A DNA stretch of 64,000 nucleotides. Source: Pleurodeles waltl (taxonomy: Eukaryota > Chordata > Amphibia > Caudata > Salamandridae). The position numbers and the translations under genes were made by a program. Below are positions 21,707 through 36,100 of the stretch, piece by piece. Location: the NCBI RefSeq assembly GCF_031143425.1, contig NW_027150012.1, positions 62,001 through 126,000 of the forward strand. Direction: 5' to 3'. How positions within the stretch are numbered: position 1 is the first letter of the stretch; each line of letters opens with the position of its first letter. The notes under the pieces were generated by a model. The model had not been told where the DNA came from and made no database searches. It saw only the letters and a list, made by a program, of their open reading frames with translations.

Positions 21707-24700
21707 GTGACTTGTGTGGCTCGGACCAGGTTCTGTTACCCAGAATCCTTTGCAAACCTCAAAATTTGGCTAAAAAAACACATGTTCCTCACATTTCTGT
21801 GGCAGAAAGTTCTGGAATCTGAGAGGAGCCACAAATTTCCTTCCACCCAGCGTTCCCCCACGTCTCCCGATAAAAATGATACCTCACTTGTGTGGGTAGG
21901 CCTAGCGCCCGCGACAGGAAACGCCCCAAAGCACAACGTGGACACAGCCAAATTTTTGAAGGAAAACAGAGGTGTTTTTTGCAAAGTGCCTACCTGTAGA
22001 TTTTGGCCTGTAGCTCACCTGCCACCTAGGCAAACCTACCAAACCTGTACATTTCTGAAAACTAGAGACCTAGGGGAATCCAAGATGGGGTGACTTGTGT
22101 GGCTCGGACCAGGTTCTGTTACCCAGAATCCTTTGCAAACCTCAGAATTTGGCTAAAAAAACACATGTTCCTCACATTTCTGTGGCAGAAAGTTCTGGAA
22201 TCTGAGAGGAGCCACAAATTTCCTTCCACCCAGAGTTCCCCCACGTCTCCCGATAAAAATGATACCTCACTTGTGTGGGTAGGCCTAGCGCCCGCGACAG
22301 GAAACGCCCCAAAGCGCAACGTGGACACAGCCACATTTTTGAAGGAAAACAGAGGTGTTTTTTGCAAAGTGCCTACCTGTAGATTTTGGCCTGTAGCTCA
22401 GCCGCCACCTAGGGAAACCTATCAAACCTGTGCATTTCTGAAAACTAGAGACCTAGGGGAATCCAAGATGGGGTGACTTGTGTGGCTCGGACCAGGTTCT
22501 GTTCCCCAGAATCCTTTGCAAACCTCAAAATTTGGCTAAAAAAACACATGTTCCTCACATTTCTGTGGCAGAAAGTTCTGGAATCTGAGAGGAGCCACAA
22601 ATTTTCTTCCACCCAGCGTTCCCCCACGTCTCCCGATAAAAATGATACCTCACTTGTGTGGGTAGGCCTAGCGCCCGCGACAGGAAACGCCCCAAAGCGC
22701 AACGTGGACACAGCCAAATTTTTGAAGGAAAACAGTGGTGTTTTTTGCAAAGTGCCTACCTGTAGATTTTGGCCTGTAGCTCAGCCGCCACCTAGGCAAA
22801 CCTACCAAACCTGTGCATTTCTGAAAACTAGAGACCTAGGGGAATCCAAGATGGGGTGACTTGTGTGGCCCGGACCAGGTTCTGTTACCCAGAATCCTTT
22901 GCAAACCTCAGAATTTGGCTACAAAAACAAATGTTCCTAACATTTCTGGGGCAGAAAGTTCTGGAATCTGAGAGGAGCCACAAATTTCCTTCCACCCAGC
23001 GTTTCCCCACGTCTCCCGATAAAAATGATACCTCACTTGTGTGGGTAGGCGTAGCGCCCGCGACAGGAAACGCCCCAAAGCGCAACGTGGACACAGCCAA
23101 ATTTTTGAAAGAAAACAGAGGTGTTTTTTGCAAAGTGCCTACCTGTAGATTTTGGCCTGTAGCTCAGCCGCCACCTAGGGAAACCTACCAAACCTGTGCA
23201 TTTCTGAAAACTAGAGACCTAGGGGAATCCAAGATGGGGTGACTTGTGTGGCTCGGACCAGGTTCTGTTACCCAGAATCCTTTGCAAACCTCAAAATTTG
23301 GCTAAAAAAACACATGTTCCTCACATTTCTGTGGCAGAAAGTTCTGGAATCTGAGAGGAGCCACAAGTTTTATTCCACCCAGCGTTCCCCCACGTCTCCT
23401 GATAAAAATGATACCTCACTTGTGTGGGTAGGCCTAGCGCCCGCGACAGGAAACGCCCCAAAGCACAACGTGGACACAGCCAAATTTTTGAAGGAAAACA
23501 GAGGTGTTTTTTGCAAAGTGCCTACCTGTAGATTTTGGCCTGTAGCTCAGCCGCCACCTAGGGAAACCTACCAAACCTGTGCATTTCTGAAACTAGAGAC
23601 CTAGGGGAATCCAAGATGGGGTGACTTGTGTGGCTCGGACCAGGTTCTGTTACCCAGAACCCTTTGCAAACCTCAAAATTTGGCTGAAAAAACACATGTT
23701 CCTCACATTTCTGTGGCAGAAAGTTCTGGAATCTGAGAGGAGCCACAAATTTCCTTCCACCCAGCGTTCCCCCACGTCTCCCGATAAAAATGATACCTCA
23801 CTTGTGTGGGTAGGCCTAGCGCCCGCGACAGGAAACGCCCCAAAGCGCAACGTGGACACAGCCAAATTTTTGAAGGAAAACAGAGGTGTTTTTTGCAAAG
23901 TGCCTACCTGTAGATTTTGGCCTGTAGCTCAGCCGCCACCTAGGCAAACCTACCAAACCTGTACATTTCTGAAAACTAGAGACCTAGGGGAATCCAAGAT
24001 GGGGTGACTTGTGTGGCTCGGACCAGGTTCTGTTACCCAGAATCCTTTGCAAACCTCAAAATTTGGCTAAAAAAACACATGTTCCTCACATTTCTGTGGC
24101 AGAAAGTTCTGGAATCTGAGAGGAGCCACAAATTTCCTTCCACCCAGCGTTCCCCCACGTCTCCCGATAAAAATGATACCTCACTTGTGTTGGTAGGCCT
24201 TGCGCCCGCGACAGGAAACGCCCCAAAGCGCAACGTGGACACAGCCAAATTTTTGAAGGAAAACAGAGGTGTTTTTTGCAAAGTGCCTACCTGTAGATTT
24301 TGGCCTGTAGCTCAGCCGCCACCTAGGCAAACCTACCAAACCTGTACATTTCTGAAAACTAGAGACCTAGGGGAATCCAAGATGGGGTGACTTGTGTGGC
24401 TCGGACCAGGTTCTGTTACCCAGAATCCTTTGCAAACCTCAGAATTTGGATAAAAAAACACATGTTCCTCACATTTCTGTGGCAGAAAGTTCTGGAATCT
24501 GAGAGGAGCCACAAATTTCCTTCCACCCAGCGTTCCCCCACGTCTCCCGATAAAAATGATACCTCACTTGTGTGGGTAGGCCTAGCGCCCGCGACAGGAA
24601 ACGCCCCAAAGCGCAACGTGGACACAGCCAAATTCTTGAAGGAAAACAGAGGTGTTTTTTGCAAAGTGCCTACCTGTAGATTTTGGCCTGTAGCTCAGCC

Positions 24701-27700
24701 CCCACCTAGGGAAACCTACCAATCCTCTGCATTTCTGAAAACTAGAAACTTAGGGGAATCCAAGATGGGGTGACTTGTGTGGCTCGGACCAGGTTCTGTT
24801 ACCCAGAATCCTTTGCAAACCTCAAAATTTGGCTAAAAAAACACATGCTCCTCACATTTCTGTGGCAGAAAGTTCTGGAATCTGAGAGGAGCCACAAATT
24901 TTCTTCCACCCAGCGTTCCCCCACGTCTCCCGATAAAAATGATACCTCACTTGTGTGGGTAGGCCTAGCGCCCGCGACAGGAAACGCCCCAAAGCACAAC
25001 GTGGACACAGCCAAATTTTTGAAGGAAAACAGAGGTGTTTTTTGCAAAGTGCCTACCTGTAGATTTTGGCCTGTAGCTCAGCCGCCACCTAGGCAAACCT
25101 ACCAAACCTGTACATTTCTGAAAACTAGAGACCAGGGGAATCCAAGATGGGGTGACTTGTGTGGCTCGGACCAGGTTCTGTTACCCAGAATCCTTTGCAA
25201 ACCTCAGAATTTGGCTAAAAAAACACATGTTCCTCACATTTCTGTGGCAGAAAGTTCTGGAATCTGAGAGGAGCCACAAATTTCCTTCCACCCAGCGTTC
25301 CCCCACATCTCCCGATAAAAATGATACCACACTTGTGTGGGTAGGCCTAGCGCCCGCGACAGGAAGCGCCCCAAAGCGCAACGTGGACACACCCAAATTT
25401 TTGAAGGAAAACAGAGGTGTTTTTTGCAAAGTGCCTACCTGTAGATTTTTGCCTGTAGCTCAGCCGCCACCTAGGGAAACTTACCAAACCTGTGCATTTC
25501 TGAAAACTAGAGACCTAGGGGAATCCAAGATGGGGTGACTTGTGTGGCTCGGACCAGGTTCTGTTACCCAGAATCCTTTGCAAACCTCAGAATTTGGCTA
25601 AAAAAACACATGTTCCTCACATTTCTGTGGCAGAAAGTTCTGGAATCTGAGAGGAGCCACAAATTTCCTTCCACCCAGCGTTCCCCCACGTCTCCCGATA
25701 AAAATGATACCTCACTTGTGTGGGTAGGCCTAGCGCCCGCGACAGGAAACGCCCCAAAGCACAACGTGGACACAGCCACATTTTTGAAGGAAAACAGAGG
25801 TGTTTTTTGCAAAGTGCCTACCTGTAGATTTTGGCCTGTAGCTTAGCCGCCACCTAGGGAAACCTACCAAACCTGTGCATTTCTGAAAACTAGAGACCTA
25901 GGGGAATCCAAGATGGGGTAACTTGTGTGGCTCGGACCAGGTTCTGTTACCCAGAATCCTTTGCAAACCTCAAAATTTGGCTAAAAAAACACATGTTCCT
26001 CACATTTCTGTGGCAGAAAGTTCTGGAATCTGAGAGGAGCCACAAATTTCCTTCCACCCAGCGTTCCCCCACGCCTCCCGATAAAAATGATACCTCACTT
26101 GTGTGGGTAGGCCTAGCGCCCGCGACAGGAAACGCCCCAAAGCGCAACGTGGACACAGCCAAATTTTTGAAGGAAAACAGAGGTGTTTTTTGCAAAGTGC
26201 CTACCTGTAGATTTTGGCCTGTAGCTCAGCCGCCACCTAGGCAAACCTACCAAACCTGTACATTTCTGAAAACTAGAGACCTAGGGGAATCCAAGATGGG
26301 GTGACTTGTGTGGCTCGGACCAGGTTCTGTTACCCAGAATCCTTTGCAAACCTCAGAATTTGGCTAAAAAAACACATGTTCCTCACATTTCTGTGGCAGA
26401 AAGTTCTGGAATCTGAGAGGAGCCACACATTTCCTTCCACCCAGCGTTCCCCCACGTCTCCCGGTAAAAATGATACCTCACTTGTGTGGGTAGGCCTAGC
26501 GCCCGCGACAGGAAACGCCCCAAAGCGCAACGTGGACACAGCCACATTTTTGAAGGAAAACAGAGGTGTTTTTTGCAATGTGCCTACGTGTAGATTTTGG
26601 CCTGTAGCTCAGCCGCCACCTAGGGAAACCTACCAAACCTGTGCATTTCTGAAAACTAGAGACCTAGGGGAATCCAAGATGGGGTAACTTGTGTGGCTCG
26701 GACCAGCTTCTGTTACCCAGAATCCTTTGCAAACCTCAAAATTTGGCTAAAAAAAACACATGTTCCTCACATTTCTGTGGCAGAAAGTTCTGGAATCTGA
26801 GAGGAGCCACAAATTTCCTTCCACCCAGCGTTCCCCCACGTCTCCCGGTAAAAATTATACCTCACTTGTGTGGGTAGGCCTAGCGCCCGCAACAGGAAAC
26901 GCCCCAAAGCGCAACGTGGACACAGCCAAATTTTTGAAGGAAAACAGAGGTGTTTTTTGCAAAGTGCCTACCTGTAGATTTTGGCCTGTAGCTCAGCTAC
27001 CACCTAGGGAAACCTACCAAACCTGTGCATTTCTGAAAACTACAGACCTAGGGGAATCCAAGATGGGGTGACTTGTGTGGCTCGGACCAGGTTCTGTTAC
27101 CCAGAATCCTTTGCAAACCTCAAAATTTGGCTAAAAAAACACATGTTCCTCACATTTCTGTGGCAGAAAGTTCGGGAATCTGAGAGGAGCCACAAATTTC
27201 CTTCCACCCAGCGTTCCCCCACGTCTCCCGGTAAAAATGATTCCTCACTTGTGTGGGTAGGCCTAGCGCCCGCGACAGGAAACGCCCCAAAGCGCAACGT
27301 GGACACAGCCACATTTTTGAAGGAAAACAGAGGTGTTTTTGGCAATGTGCCTACCTGTAGATTTTGGCCTGTAGCTCAGCCGCCACCTAGGGAAACCTAC
27401 CAAACCTGTGCATTTCTGAAAACTAGAGACCTAGGGGAATCCAAGATGGGGTAACTTGTGTGGCTCGGACCAGGTTCTGTTACCCAGAATCCTTTGCAAA
27501 CCTCAAAATTTGGCTAAAAAAACACATGTTCCTCACATTTCTGTGGCAGAAAGTTCTGGAATCTGAGAGGAGCCACAAATTTCCTTCCACCCAGCGTTCC
27601 CCCACGTCTCCCGGTAAAATTTATACCTCACTTGTGTGGGTAGGCCTAGCGCCCGCGACAGGAAATGCCCCAAAGCGCAACGTGGACACAGCCAAATTTT

Positions 27701-29364
27701 TGAAGGAAAACAGAGGTGTTTTTTGCAAAGTGCCTACCTGTAGATTTTGGCCTGTAGCTCAGCCGCCACCTAGGGAAACCTACCAAACCTGTGCATTTCT
27801 GAAAACTACAGACCTAGGGGAATCCAAGATGGGGTGACTTGTGTGGCTCGGACCAGGTTCTGTTACCCAGAATCCTTTGCAAACCTCAAAATTTGGCTAA
27901 AAAAACACATGTTCCTCACATTTCTGTGGCAGAAAGTTCTGGAATCTGAGAGGAGCCACAAATTTCCTTCCACCCAGCGTTCCCCCACGTCTCCCGATAA
28001 AAATGATACCTCACTTGTGTGGGTAGGCCTAGCGCCCGCGACAGGAAACGCCCCAAAGCACAACGTGGACACAGCCAAATTTTTGAAGGAAAACAGAGGT
28101 GTTTTTTGCAAAGTGCCTACCTGTAGATTTTGGCCTGTAGCTCACCTGCCACCTAGGCAAACCTACCAAACCTGTACATTTCTGAAAACTAGAGATCTAG
28201 GGGAATCCAAGATGGGGTGACTTGTGTGGATCGGACCAGGTTCTGTTACCCAGAATCCTTTGCAAACCTCAGAATTTGGCTAAAAAAACACATGTTCCTC
28301 ACATTTCTGTGGCAGAAAGTTCTGGAATCTGAGAGGAGCCACAAATTTCCTTCCACCCAGCGTTCCCCCACGTCTCCCGATAAAAATGATACCTCACTTG
28401 TGTGGGTAGGCCTAGCGCCCGCGACAGGAAACGCCCCAAAGCGCAACGTGGACACAGCCACATTTTTTAAGGAAAACAGAGGTGTTTTTTGCAAAGTGCC
28501 TACCTGTAGATTTTGGCCTGTAGCTCAGCCGCCACCTAGGGAAACCTACCAAACCTGTGCATTTCTGAAACTAGAGACCTAGGGGAATCCAAGATGGGGT
28601 GACTTGTGTGGCTCGGACCAGGTTCTGTTACCCAGAATCCTTTGCAAACCTCAAAATTTGGCTGAAAAAACACATGTTCCTCACATTTCTGTGGCAGAAA
28701 GTTCTGGAATCTGAGAGGAGCCACACATTTCCTTCCACCCAGCGTTCCCCCACGTCTCCTGGTAAAAATGATACCTCACTTGTGTGGGTAGGCCTAGCGC
28801 CCGCGACAGGAAACGCCCCAAAGCGCAACATGGACACAGACACATTTTTGAAGGAAAACAGAGGTGTTTTTTGCAATGTGCCTACCTGTAGATTTTGGCC
28901 TGTAGCTCAGCCGCCACCTAGGGAAACCTACCAAACCTGTGCATTTCTGAAAACTAGAGACCTAGGGGAATCCAAGATGGGGTAACTTGTGGGGCTCGGA
29001 CCAGGTTCTGTTACCCAGAATCCTTTGCAAACCTCAGAATTTGGCTAAAAAAACACATGTTCCTCACATTTCTGTGGCAGAAAGTTCTGGAATCTGAGAG
29101 GAGCCACAAATTTCCTTCCACCCAGCGTTCCCCCACGTCTCCCGGTAAAAATTATATCTCACTTGTGTGGGTAGGCCTAGCGCCCGCGACAGGAAACGCC
29201 CCAAAGCGCAACGTGGACACAGCCAAATTTTTGAAGGAAAACAGAGGTGTTTTTTGCAAAGTGCCTACCTGTAGATTTTGGCCTGTAGCTCAGCTGCCAC
29301 CTAGGGAAACCTACCAAACCTGTGCATTTCTGAAAACTACAGACCTAGGGGAATCCAAGATGGG
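21707..29364. repeat. 20-monomer higher-order repeat unit, copy 2
   Basis: The same A B C D E F G H I J K L M N O P A Q M R order runs from 21707 to the R monomer at 28982. Length is 7658 bp. Marks private to this copy include ctggggcag near 22949, ttggataaa near 24450, ccagcttctg near 26707, an eighth A in the ggctaaaaaaa tract near 26750-26757, and acagacaca near 28839. Copy 1 instead has ctggagatt near 15105, acacgttcc near 17570, a seventh-T change to tttttttca near 17769, and gccacaaag near 19246. These private differences are useful for telling the copies apart in reads. Confidence 0.9.
25152..25534. repeat. Type J monomer
   Basis: Type J is marked by cacatctcc, ataccacac, acacccaaa and atttttgcctg. 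Copies start at 17495, 25152, 31278, 36638 and 42381, with a simpler relative at 4476. Copies at 17495, 25152 and 36638 also have ggaagcgcc, while 31278 and 42381 have ggaaacgcc, which splits them by context. Confidence 0.85.
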
Positions 29365-29746
29365 GTGACTTGTGTGGCTCGGACCAGGTTCTGTTACCCA
29401 GAATCCTTTGCAAACCTCAAAATTTGGCTAAAAAAACACATGTTCCTCACATTTCTGTGGCAGAAAGTTCGGGAATCTGAGAGGAGCCACAAATTTCCTT
29501 CCACCCAGCGTTCCCCCACGTCTCCCGGTAAAAATGATACCTCACTTGTGTGGGTAGGCCTAGCGCCCGCGACAGGAAACGCCCCAAAGCGCAACGTGGA
29601 CACAGCCACATTTTTGAAGGAAAACAGAGGTGTTTTTGGCAATGTGCCTACCTGTAGATTTTGGCCTGTAGCTCAGCCGCCACCTAGGGAAACCTACCAA
29701 ACCTGTGCATTTCTGAAACTAGAGACCTAGGGGAATCCAAGATGGG
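29365..29746. repeat. Hybrid monomer O/E (junction copy 1)
   Basis: The left part is type O (ttcgggaatc, cggtaaaaatgatacc, tttggcaatgtgcc up to about 29645). The right end has ctgaaactag near 29713-29722, the deletion typical of type E, and is followed by type F exactly as E is. The exchange point therefore lies between about 29646 and 29716. The same hybrid recurs at 40851, so it was made once and copied with its surroundings. Confidence 0.75.
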
Positions 29747-32700
29747 GTGACTTGTGTGGCTCGGACCAGGTTCTGTTACCCAGAACCCTTTGCAAACCTC
29801 AAAATTTGGCTGAAAAAACACATGTTCCTCACATTTCTGTGGCAGAAAGTTCTGGAATCTGAGAGGAGCCACAAATTTCCTTCCACCCAGCGTTCCCCCA
29901 CGTCTCCCGATAAAAATGATACCTCACTTGTGTGGGTAGGCCTAGCGCCCGCGACAGGAAACGCCCCAAAGCGCAACGTGGACACAGCCAAATTTTTGAA
30001 GGAAAACAGAGGTGTTTTTTGCAAAGTGCCTACCTGTAGATTTTGGCCTGTAGCTCAGCCGCCACCTAGGCAAACCTACCAAACCTGTACATTTCTGAAA
30101 ACTAGAGACCTAGGGGAATCCAAGATGGGGTGACTTGTGTGGCTCGGACCAGGTTCTGTTACCCAGAATCCTTTGCAAACCTCAAAATTTGGCTAAAAAA
30201 ACACATGTTCCTCACATTTCTGTGGCAGAAAGTTCTGGAATCTGAGAGGAGCCACGAATTTCCTTCCACCCAGCGTTCCCCCACGTCTCCCGATAAAAAT
30301 GATACCTCACTTGTGTTGGTAGGCCTTGCGCCCGCGACAGGAAATGCCCCAAAGCGCAACGTGGACACAGCCAAATTTTTGAAGGAAAACAGAGGTGTTT
30401 TTTGCAAAGTGCCTACCTGTAGATTTTGGCCTGTAGCTCAGCCGCCACCTAGGCAAACCTACCAAACCTGTACATTTCTGAAAACTAGAGACCTAGGGGA
30501 ATCCAAGATGGGGTGACTTGTGTGGCTCGGACCAGGTTCTGTTACCCAGAATCCTTTGCAAACCTCAGAATTTGGCTAAAAAAACACATGTTCCTCACAT
30601 TTCTGTGGCAGAAAGTTCTGGAATCTGAGAGGAGCCACAAATTTCCTTCCACCCAGCGTTCCCCCACGTCTCCCGATAAAAATGATACCTCACTTGTGTG
30701 GGTAGGCCTAGCGCCCGCGACAGGAAACGCCCCAAAGCGCAACGTGGACACAGCCAAATTCTTGAAGGAAAACAGAGGTGTTTTTTGCAAAGTGCCTACC
30801 TGTAGATTTTGGCCTGTAGCTCAGCCCCCACCTAGGGAAACCTACCAATCCTCTGCATTTCTGAAAACTAGAAACTTAGGGGAATCCAAGATGGGGTGAC
30901 TTGTGTGGCTCGGACCAGGTTCTGTTACCCAGAATCCTTTGCAAACCTCAAAATTTGGCTAAAAAAACACATGCTCCTCACATTTCTGTGGCAGAAAGTT
31001 CTGGAATCTGAGAGGAGCCACAAATTTTCTTCCACCCAGCGTTCCCCCACGTCTCCCGATAAAAATGATACCTCACTTGTGTGGGTAGGCCTAGCGCCCG
31101 CGACAGGAAACGCCCCAAAGCACAACGTGGACACAGCCAAATTTTTGAAGGAAAACAGAGGTGTTTTTTGCAAAGTGCCTACCTGTAGATTTTGGCCTGT
31201 AGCTCAGCCGCCACCTAGGCAAACCTACCAAACCTGTACATTTCTGAAAACTAGAGACCAGGGGAATCCAAGATGGGGTGACTTGTGTGGCTCGGACCAG
31301 GTTCTGTTACCCAGAATCCTTTGCAAACCTCAGAATTTGGCTAAAAAAACACATGTTCCTCACATTTCTGTGGTAGAAAGTTCTGGAATCTGAGAGGAGC
31401 CACAAATTTCCTTCCACCCAGCGTTCCCCCACATCTCCCGATAAAAATGATACCACACTTGTGTGGGTAGGCCTAGCGCCCGCGACAGGAAACGCCCCAA
31501 AGCGCAACGTGGACACACCCAAATTTTTGAAGGAAAACAGAGGTGTTTTTTGCAAAGTGCCTACCTGTAGATTTTTGCCTGTAGCTCAGCCGCCACCTAG
31601 GGAAACCTACCAAACCTGTGCATTTCTGAAAACTAGAGACCTAGGGGAATCCAAGATGGGGTGACTTGTGTGGCTCGGACCAGGTTCTGTTACCCAGAAT
31701 CCTTTGCAAACCTCAGAATTTGGCTAAAAAAACACATGTTCCTCACATTTCTGTTGCAGAAAGTTCTGGAATCGGAGAGGAGCCACACATTTCCTTCCAC
31801 CCAGCGTTCCCCCACGTCTCCCGGTAAAAATGATACCTCACTTGTGTGGGTAGGCCTAGCGCCCGCGACAGGAAACGCCCCAAAGCGCAACGTGGACACA
31901 GCCACATTTTTGAAGGAAAACAGAGGTGTTTTTTGCAATGTGCCTACCTGTAGATTTTGGCCTGTAGCTCAGCTGCCACCTAGGGAAACCTACCAAACCT
32001 GTGCATTTCTGAAAACTAGAGACCTAGGGGAATCCAAGATGGGGTAACTTGTGTGGCTCGGACCAGGTTCTGTTACCCAGAATCCTTTGCAAACCTCAAA
32101 ATTTGGCTAAAAAAACACATGTTCCTCACATTTCTGTGGCAGAAAGTTCTGGAATCTGAGAGGAGCCACAAATTTCCTTCCACCCAGCGTTCCCCCACGT
32201 CTCCCGGTAAAAATTATACCTCACTTGTGTGGGTAGGCCTAGAGCCCGCGACAGGAAACGCCCCAAAGCGCAACGTGGACACAGCCAAATTTTTGAAGGA
32301 AAACAGAGGTGTTTTTTGCAAAGTGCCTACCTGTAGATTTTGGCCTGTAGCTCAGCCGCCACCTAGGGAAACCTACCAAACCTGTGCATTTCTGAAAACT
32401 ACAGACCTAGGGGAATCCAAGATGGGGTGACTTGTGTGGCTCGGACCAGGTTCTGTTACCCAGAATCCTTTGCAAACCTCAAAATTTGGCTAAAAAAACA
32501 CATGTTCCTCACATTTCTGTGGCAGAAAGTTCGGGAATCTGAGAGGAGCCACAAATTTCCTTCCACCCAGCGTTCCCCCACGTCTCCCGGTAAAAATGAT
32601 ACCTCACTTGTGTGGGTAGGCCTAGCGCCCGCGACAGGAAACGCCCCAAAGCGCAACGTGGACACAGCCACATTTTTGAAGGAAAACAGAGGTGTTTTTT

Positions 32701-33192
32701 GCAATGTGCCTACCTGTAGATTTTGGCCTGTAGCTCAGCCGCCACCTAGGGAAACCTACCAAACCTGTGCATTTCTGAAAACTAGAGACCTAGGGGAATC
32801 CAAGATGGGGTGACTTGTGTGGCTCGGACCAGGTTCTGTTACCCAGAATCCTTTGCAAACCTCAAAATTTGGCTAAAAAAACACATGTTCCTCACATTTC
32901 TGTGGCAGAAAGTTCTGGAATCTGAGAGGAGCCACAAATTTCCTTCCACCCAGCGTTCCCCCACGTCTCCCGGTAAAAATTATACCTCACTTGTGTGGGT
33001 AGGCCTAGCGCCCGCGACAGGAAACGCCCCAAAGCGCAACGTGGACACAGCCAAATTTTTGAAGGAAAACAGAGGTGTTTTTTGCAAAGTGCCTACCTGT
33101 AGATTTTGGCCTGTAGCTCAGCCGCCACCTAGGGAAACCTACCAAACCTGTGCATTTCTGAAAACTACAGACCTAGGGGAATCCAAGATGGG
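29365..33192. repeat. Ten-monomer segment between units 2 and 3
   Basis: Order of starts: 29365 (O/E hybrid), 29747 F, 30130 G, 30513 H, 30896 I, 31278 J, 31661 M, 32044 (cctagagcccg type, as at 12518), 32427 O, 32810 (N-like, as at 13667). It re-uses positions 6 to 10 of the 20-monomer unit, then jumps from J straight to M, skipping K and L, and ends with monomers that resemble 12518-14049 with one copy fewer. The next monomer (33193) is type A, the start of unit 3. Read as insertion or exchange products, it implies at least two out-of-register junctions. Confidence 0.82.
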
Positions 33193-36100
33193 GTGACTTG
33201 TGTGGCTCGGACCAGGTTCTGTTACCCAGAATCCTTTGCAAACCTCAAAATTTGGCTAAAAAAACACATGTTCCTCACATTTCTGTGGCAGAAAGTTCTG
33301 GAATCTGAGAGGAGCCACAAATTTCCTTCCACCCAGCGTTCCCCCACGTCTCCCGATAAAAATGATACCTCACTTGTGTGGGTAGGCCTAGCGCCCGCGA
33401 CAGGAAACGCCCCAAAGCACAACGTGGACACAGCCAAATTTTTGAAGGAAAACAGAGGTGTTTTTTGCAAAGTGCCTACCTTTAGATTTTGGCCTGTAGC
33501 TCACCTGCCACCTAGGCAAACCTACCAAACCTGTACATTTCTGAAAACTAGAGACCTAGGGGAATCCAAGATGGGGTGACTTGTGTGGCTCGGACCAGGT
33601 TCTGTTACCCAGAATCCTTTGCAAACCTCAGAATTTGGCTAAAAAAACACATGTTCCTCACATTTCTGTGGCAGAAAGTTCTGGAATCTGAGAGGAGCCA
33701 CAAATTTCCTTCCACCCAGAGTTCCCCCACGTCTCCCGATAAAAATGATACCTCACTTGTGTGGGTAGGCCTAGCGCCCGCGACAGGAAACGCCCCAAAG
33801 CGCAACGTGGACACAGCCAAATTTTTGAAGGAAAACAGAGGTGTTTTTTGCAAAGTGCCTACCTGTAGATTTTGGCCTGTAGCTCAGCCGCCACCTAGGG
33901 AAACCTACCAAACCTGTGCATTTCTGAAAACTAGAGACCTAGGGGAATCCAAGATGGGGTGACTTGTGTGGCTCGGACCAGGTTCTGTTCCCCAGAATCC
34001 TTTGCAAACCTCAAAATTTGGCTAAAAAAACACATGTTCCTCACATTTCTGTGGCAGAAAGTTCTGGAATCTGAGAGGAGCCACAAATTTTCTTCCACCC
34101 AGCGTTCCCCCACGTCTCCCGATAAAAATGATACCTCACTTGTGTGGGTAGGCCTAGCGCCCGCGACAGGAAACGCCCCAAAGCGCAACGTGGACACAGC
34201 CACATTTTTGAAGGAAAACAGTGGTGTTTTTTGCAAAGTGCCTACCTGTAGATTTTGGCCTGTAGCTCAGCCGCCACCTAGGCAAACCTACCAAACCTGT
34301 GCATTTCTGAAAACTAGAGACCTAGGGGAATCCAAGATGGGGTGACTTGTGTGGCCCGGACCAGGTTCTGTTACCCAGAATCCTTTGCAAACCTCAGAAT
34401 TTGGCTACAAAAACAAATGTTCCTAACATTTCTGTGGCAGAAAGTTCTGGAATCTGAGAGGAGCCACAAATTTCCTTCCACCCAGCGTTTCCCCACGTCT
34501 CCCGATAAAAATGATACCTCACTTGTGTGGGTAGGCGTAGCGCCCGTGACAGGAAACGCCCCAAAGCGCAACGTGGACACAGCCAAATTTTTGAAAGAAA
34601 ACAGAGGTGTTTTTTGCAAAGTGCCTACCTGTAGATTTTGGCCTGTAGCTCAGCCGCCACCTAGGGAAACCTACCAAACCTGTGCATTTCTGAAAACTAG
34701 AGACCTAGGGGAATCCAAGATGGGGTGACTTGTGTGGCTCGGACCAGGTTCTGTTACCCAGAATCCTTTGCAAACCTCAAAATTTGGCTAAAAAAACACA
34801 TGTTCCTCACATTTCTGTGGCAGAAAGTTCTGGAATCTGAGAGGAGCCACAAGTTTTATTCCACCCAGCGTTCCCCCACGTCTCCTGATAAAAATGATAC
34901 CTCACTTGTGTGGGTAGGCCTAGCGCCCGCGACAGGAAACGCCCCAAAGCACAACGTGGACACAGCCAAATTTTTGAAGGAAAACAGAGGTGTTTTTTGC
35001 AAAGTGCCTACCTGTAGATTTTGGCCTGTAGCTCAGCCGCCACCTAGGGAAACCTACCAAACCTGTGCATTTCTGAAACTAGAGACCTAGGGGAATCCAA
35101 GATGGGGTGACTTGTGTGGCTCGGACCAGGTTCTGTTACCCAGAACCCTTTGCAAACCTCAAAATTTGGCTGAAAAAACACATGTTCCTCACATTTCTGT
35201 GGCAGAAAGTTCTGGAATCTGAGAGGAGCCACAAATTTCCTTCCACCCAGCGTTCCCCCACGTCTCCCGATAAAAATGATACCTCACTTGTGTGGGTAGG
35301 CCTAGCGCCCGCGACAGGAAACGCCCCAAAGCGCAACGTGGACACAGCCAAATTTTTGAAGGAAAACAGAGGTGTTTTTTGCAAAGTGCCTACCTGTAGA
35401 TTTTGGCCTGTAGCTCAGCCGCCACCTAGGCAAACCTACCAAACCTGTACATTTCTGAAAACTAGAGACCTAGGGGAATCCAAGATGGGGTGACTTGTGT
35501 GGCTCGGACCAGGTTCTGTTACCCAGAATCCTTTGCAAACCTCAAAATTTGGCTAAAAAAACACATGTTCCTCACATTTCTGTGGCAGAAAGTTCTGGAA
35601 TCTGAGAGGAGCCACAAATTTCCTTCCACCCAGCGTTCCCCCACGTCTCCCGATAAAAATGATACCTCACTTGTGTTGGTAGGCCTTGCGCCCGCGACAG
35701 GAAACGCCCCAAAGCGCAACGTGGACACAGCCAAATTTTTGAAGGAAAACAGAGGTGTTTTTTGCAAAGTGCCTACCTGTAGATTTTGGCCTGTAGCTCA
35801 GCCGCCACCTAGGCAAACCTACCAAACCTGTACATTTCTGAAAACTAGAGACCTAGGGGAATCCAAGATGGGGTGACTTGTGTGGCTCGGACCAGGTTCT
35901 GTTACCCAGAATCCTTTGCAAACCTCAGAATTTGGCTAAAAAAACACATGTTCCTCACATTTCTGTGGCAGAAAGTTCTGGAATCTGAGAGGAGCCACAA
36001 ATTTCCTTCCACCCAGCGTTCCCCCACGTCTCCCGATAAAAATGATACCTCACTTGTGTGGGTAGGCCTAGCGCCCGCGACAGGAAACGCCCCAAAGCGC

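Noticed and set aside
31661..32043. Hybrid origin for the M-type monomer at 31661
   Set aside because: Its marks (ctcagaattt, cacacatttcc, gcaatgtgcc) are all those of an ordinary M copy such as 26301. Only its position after J is unusual, which a simple two-monomer deletion explains.
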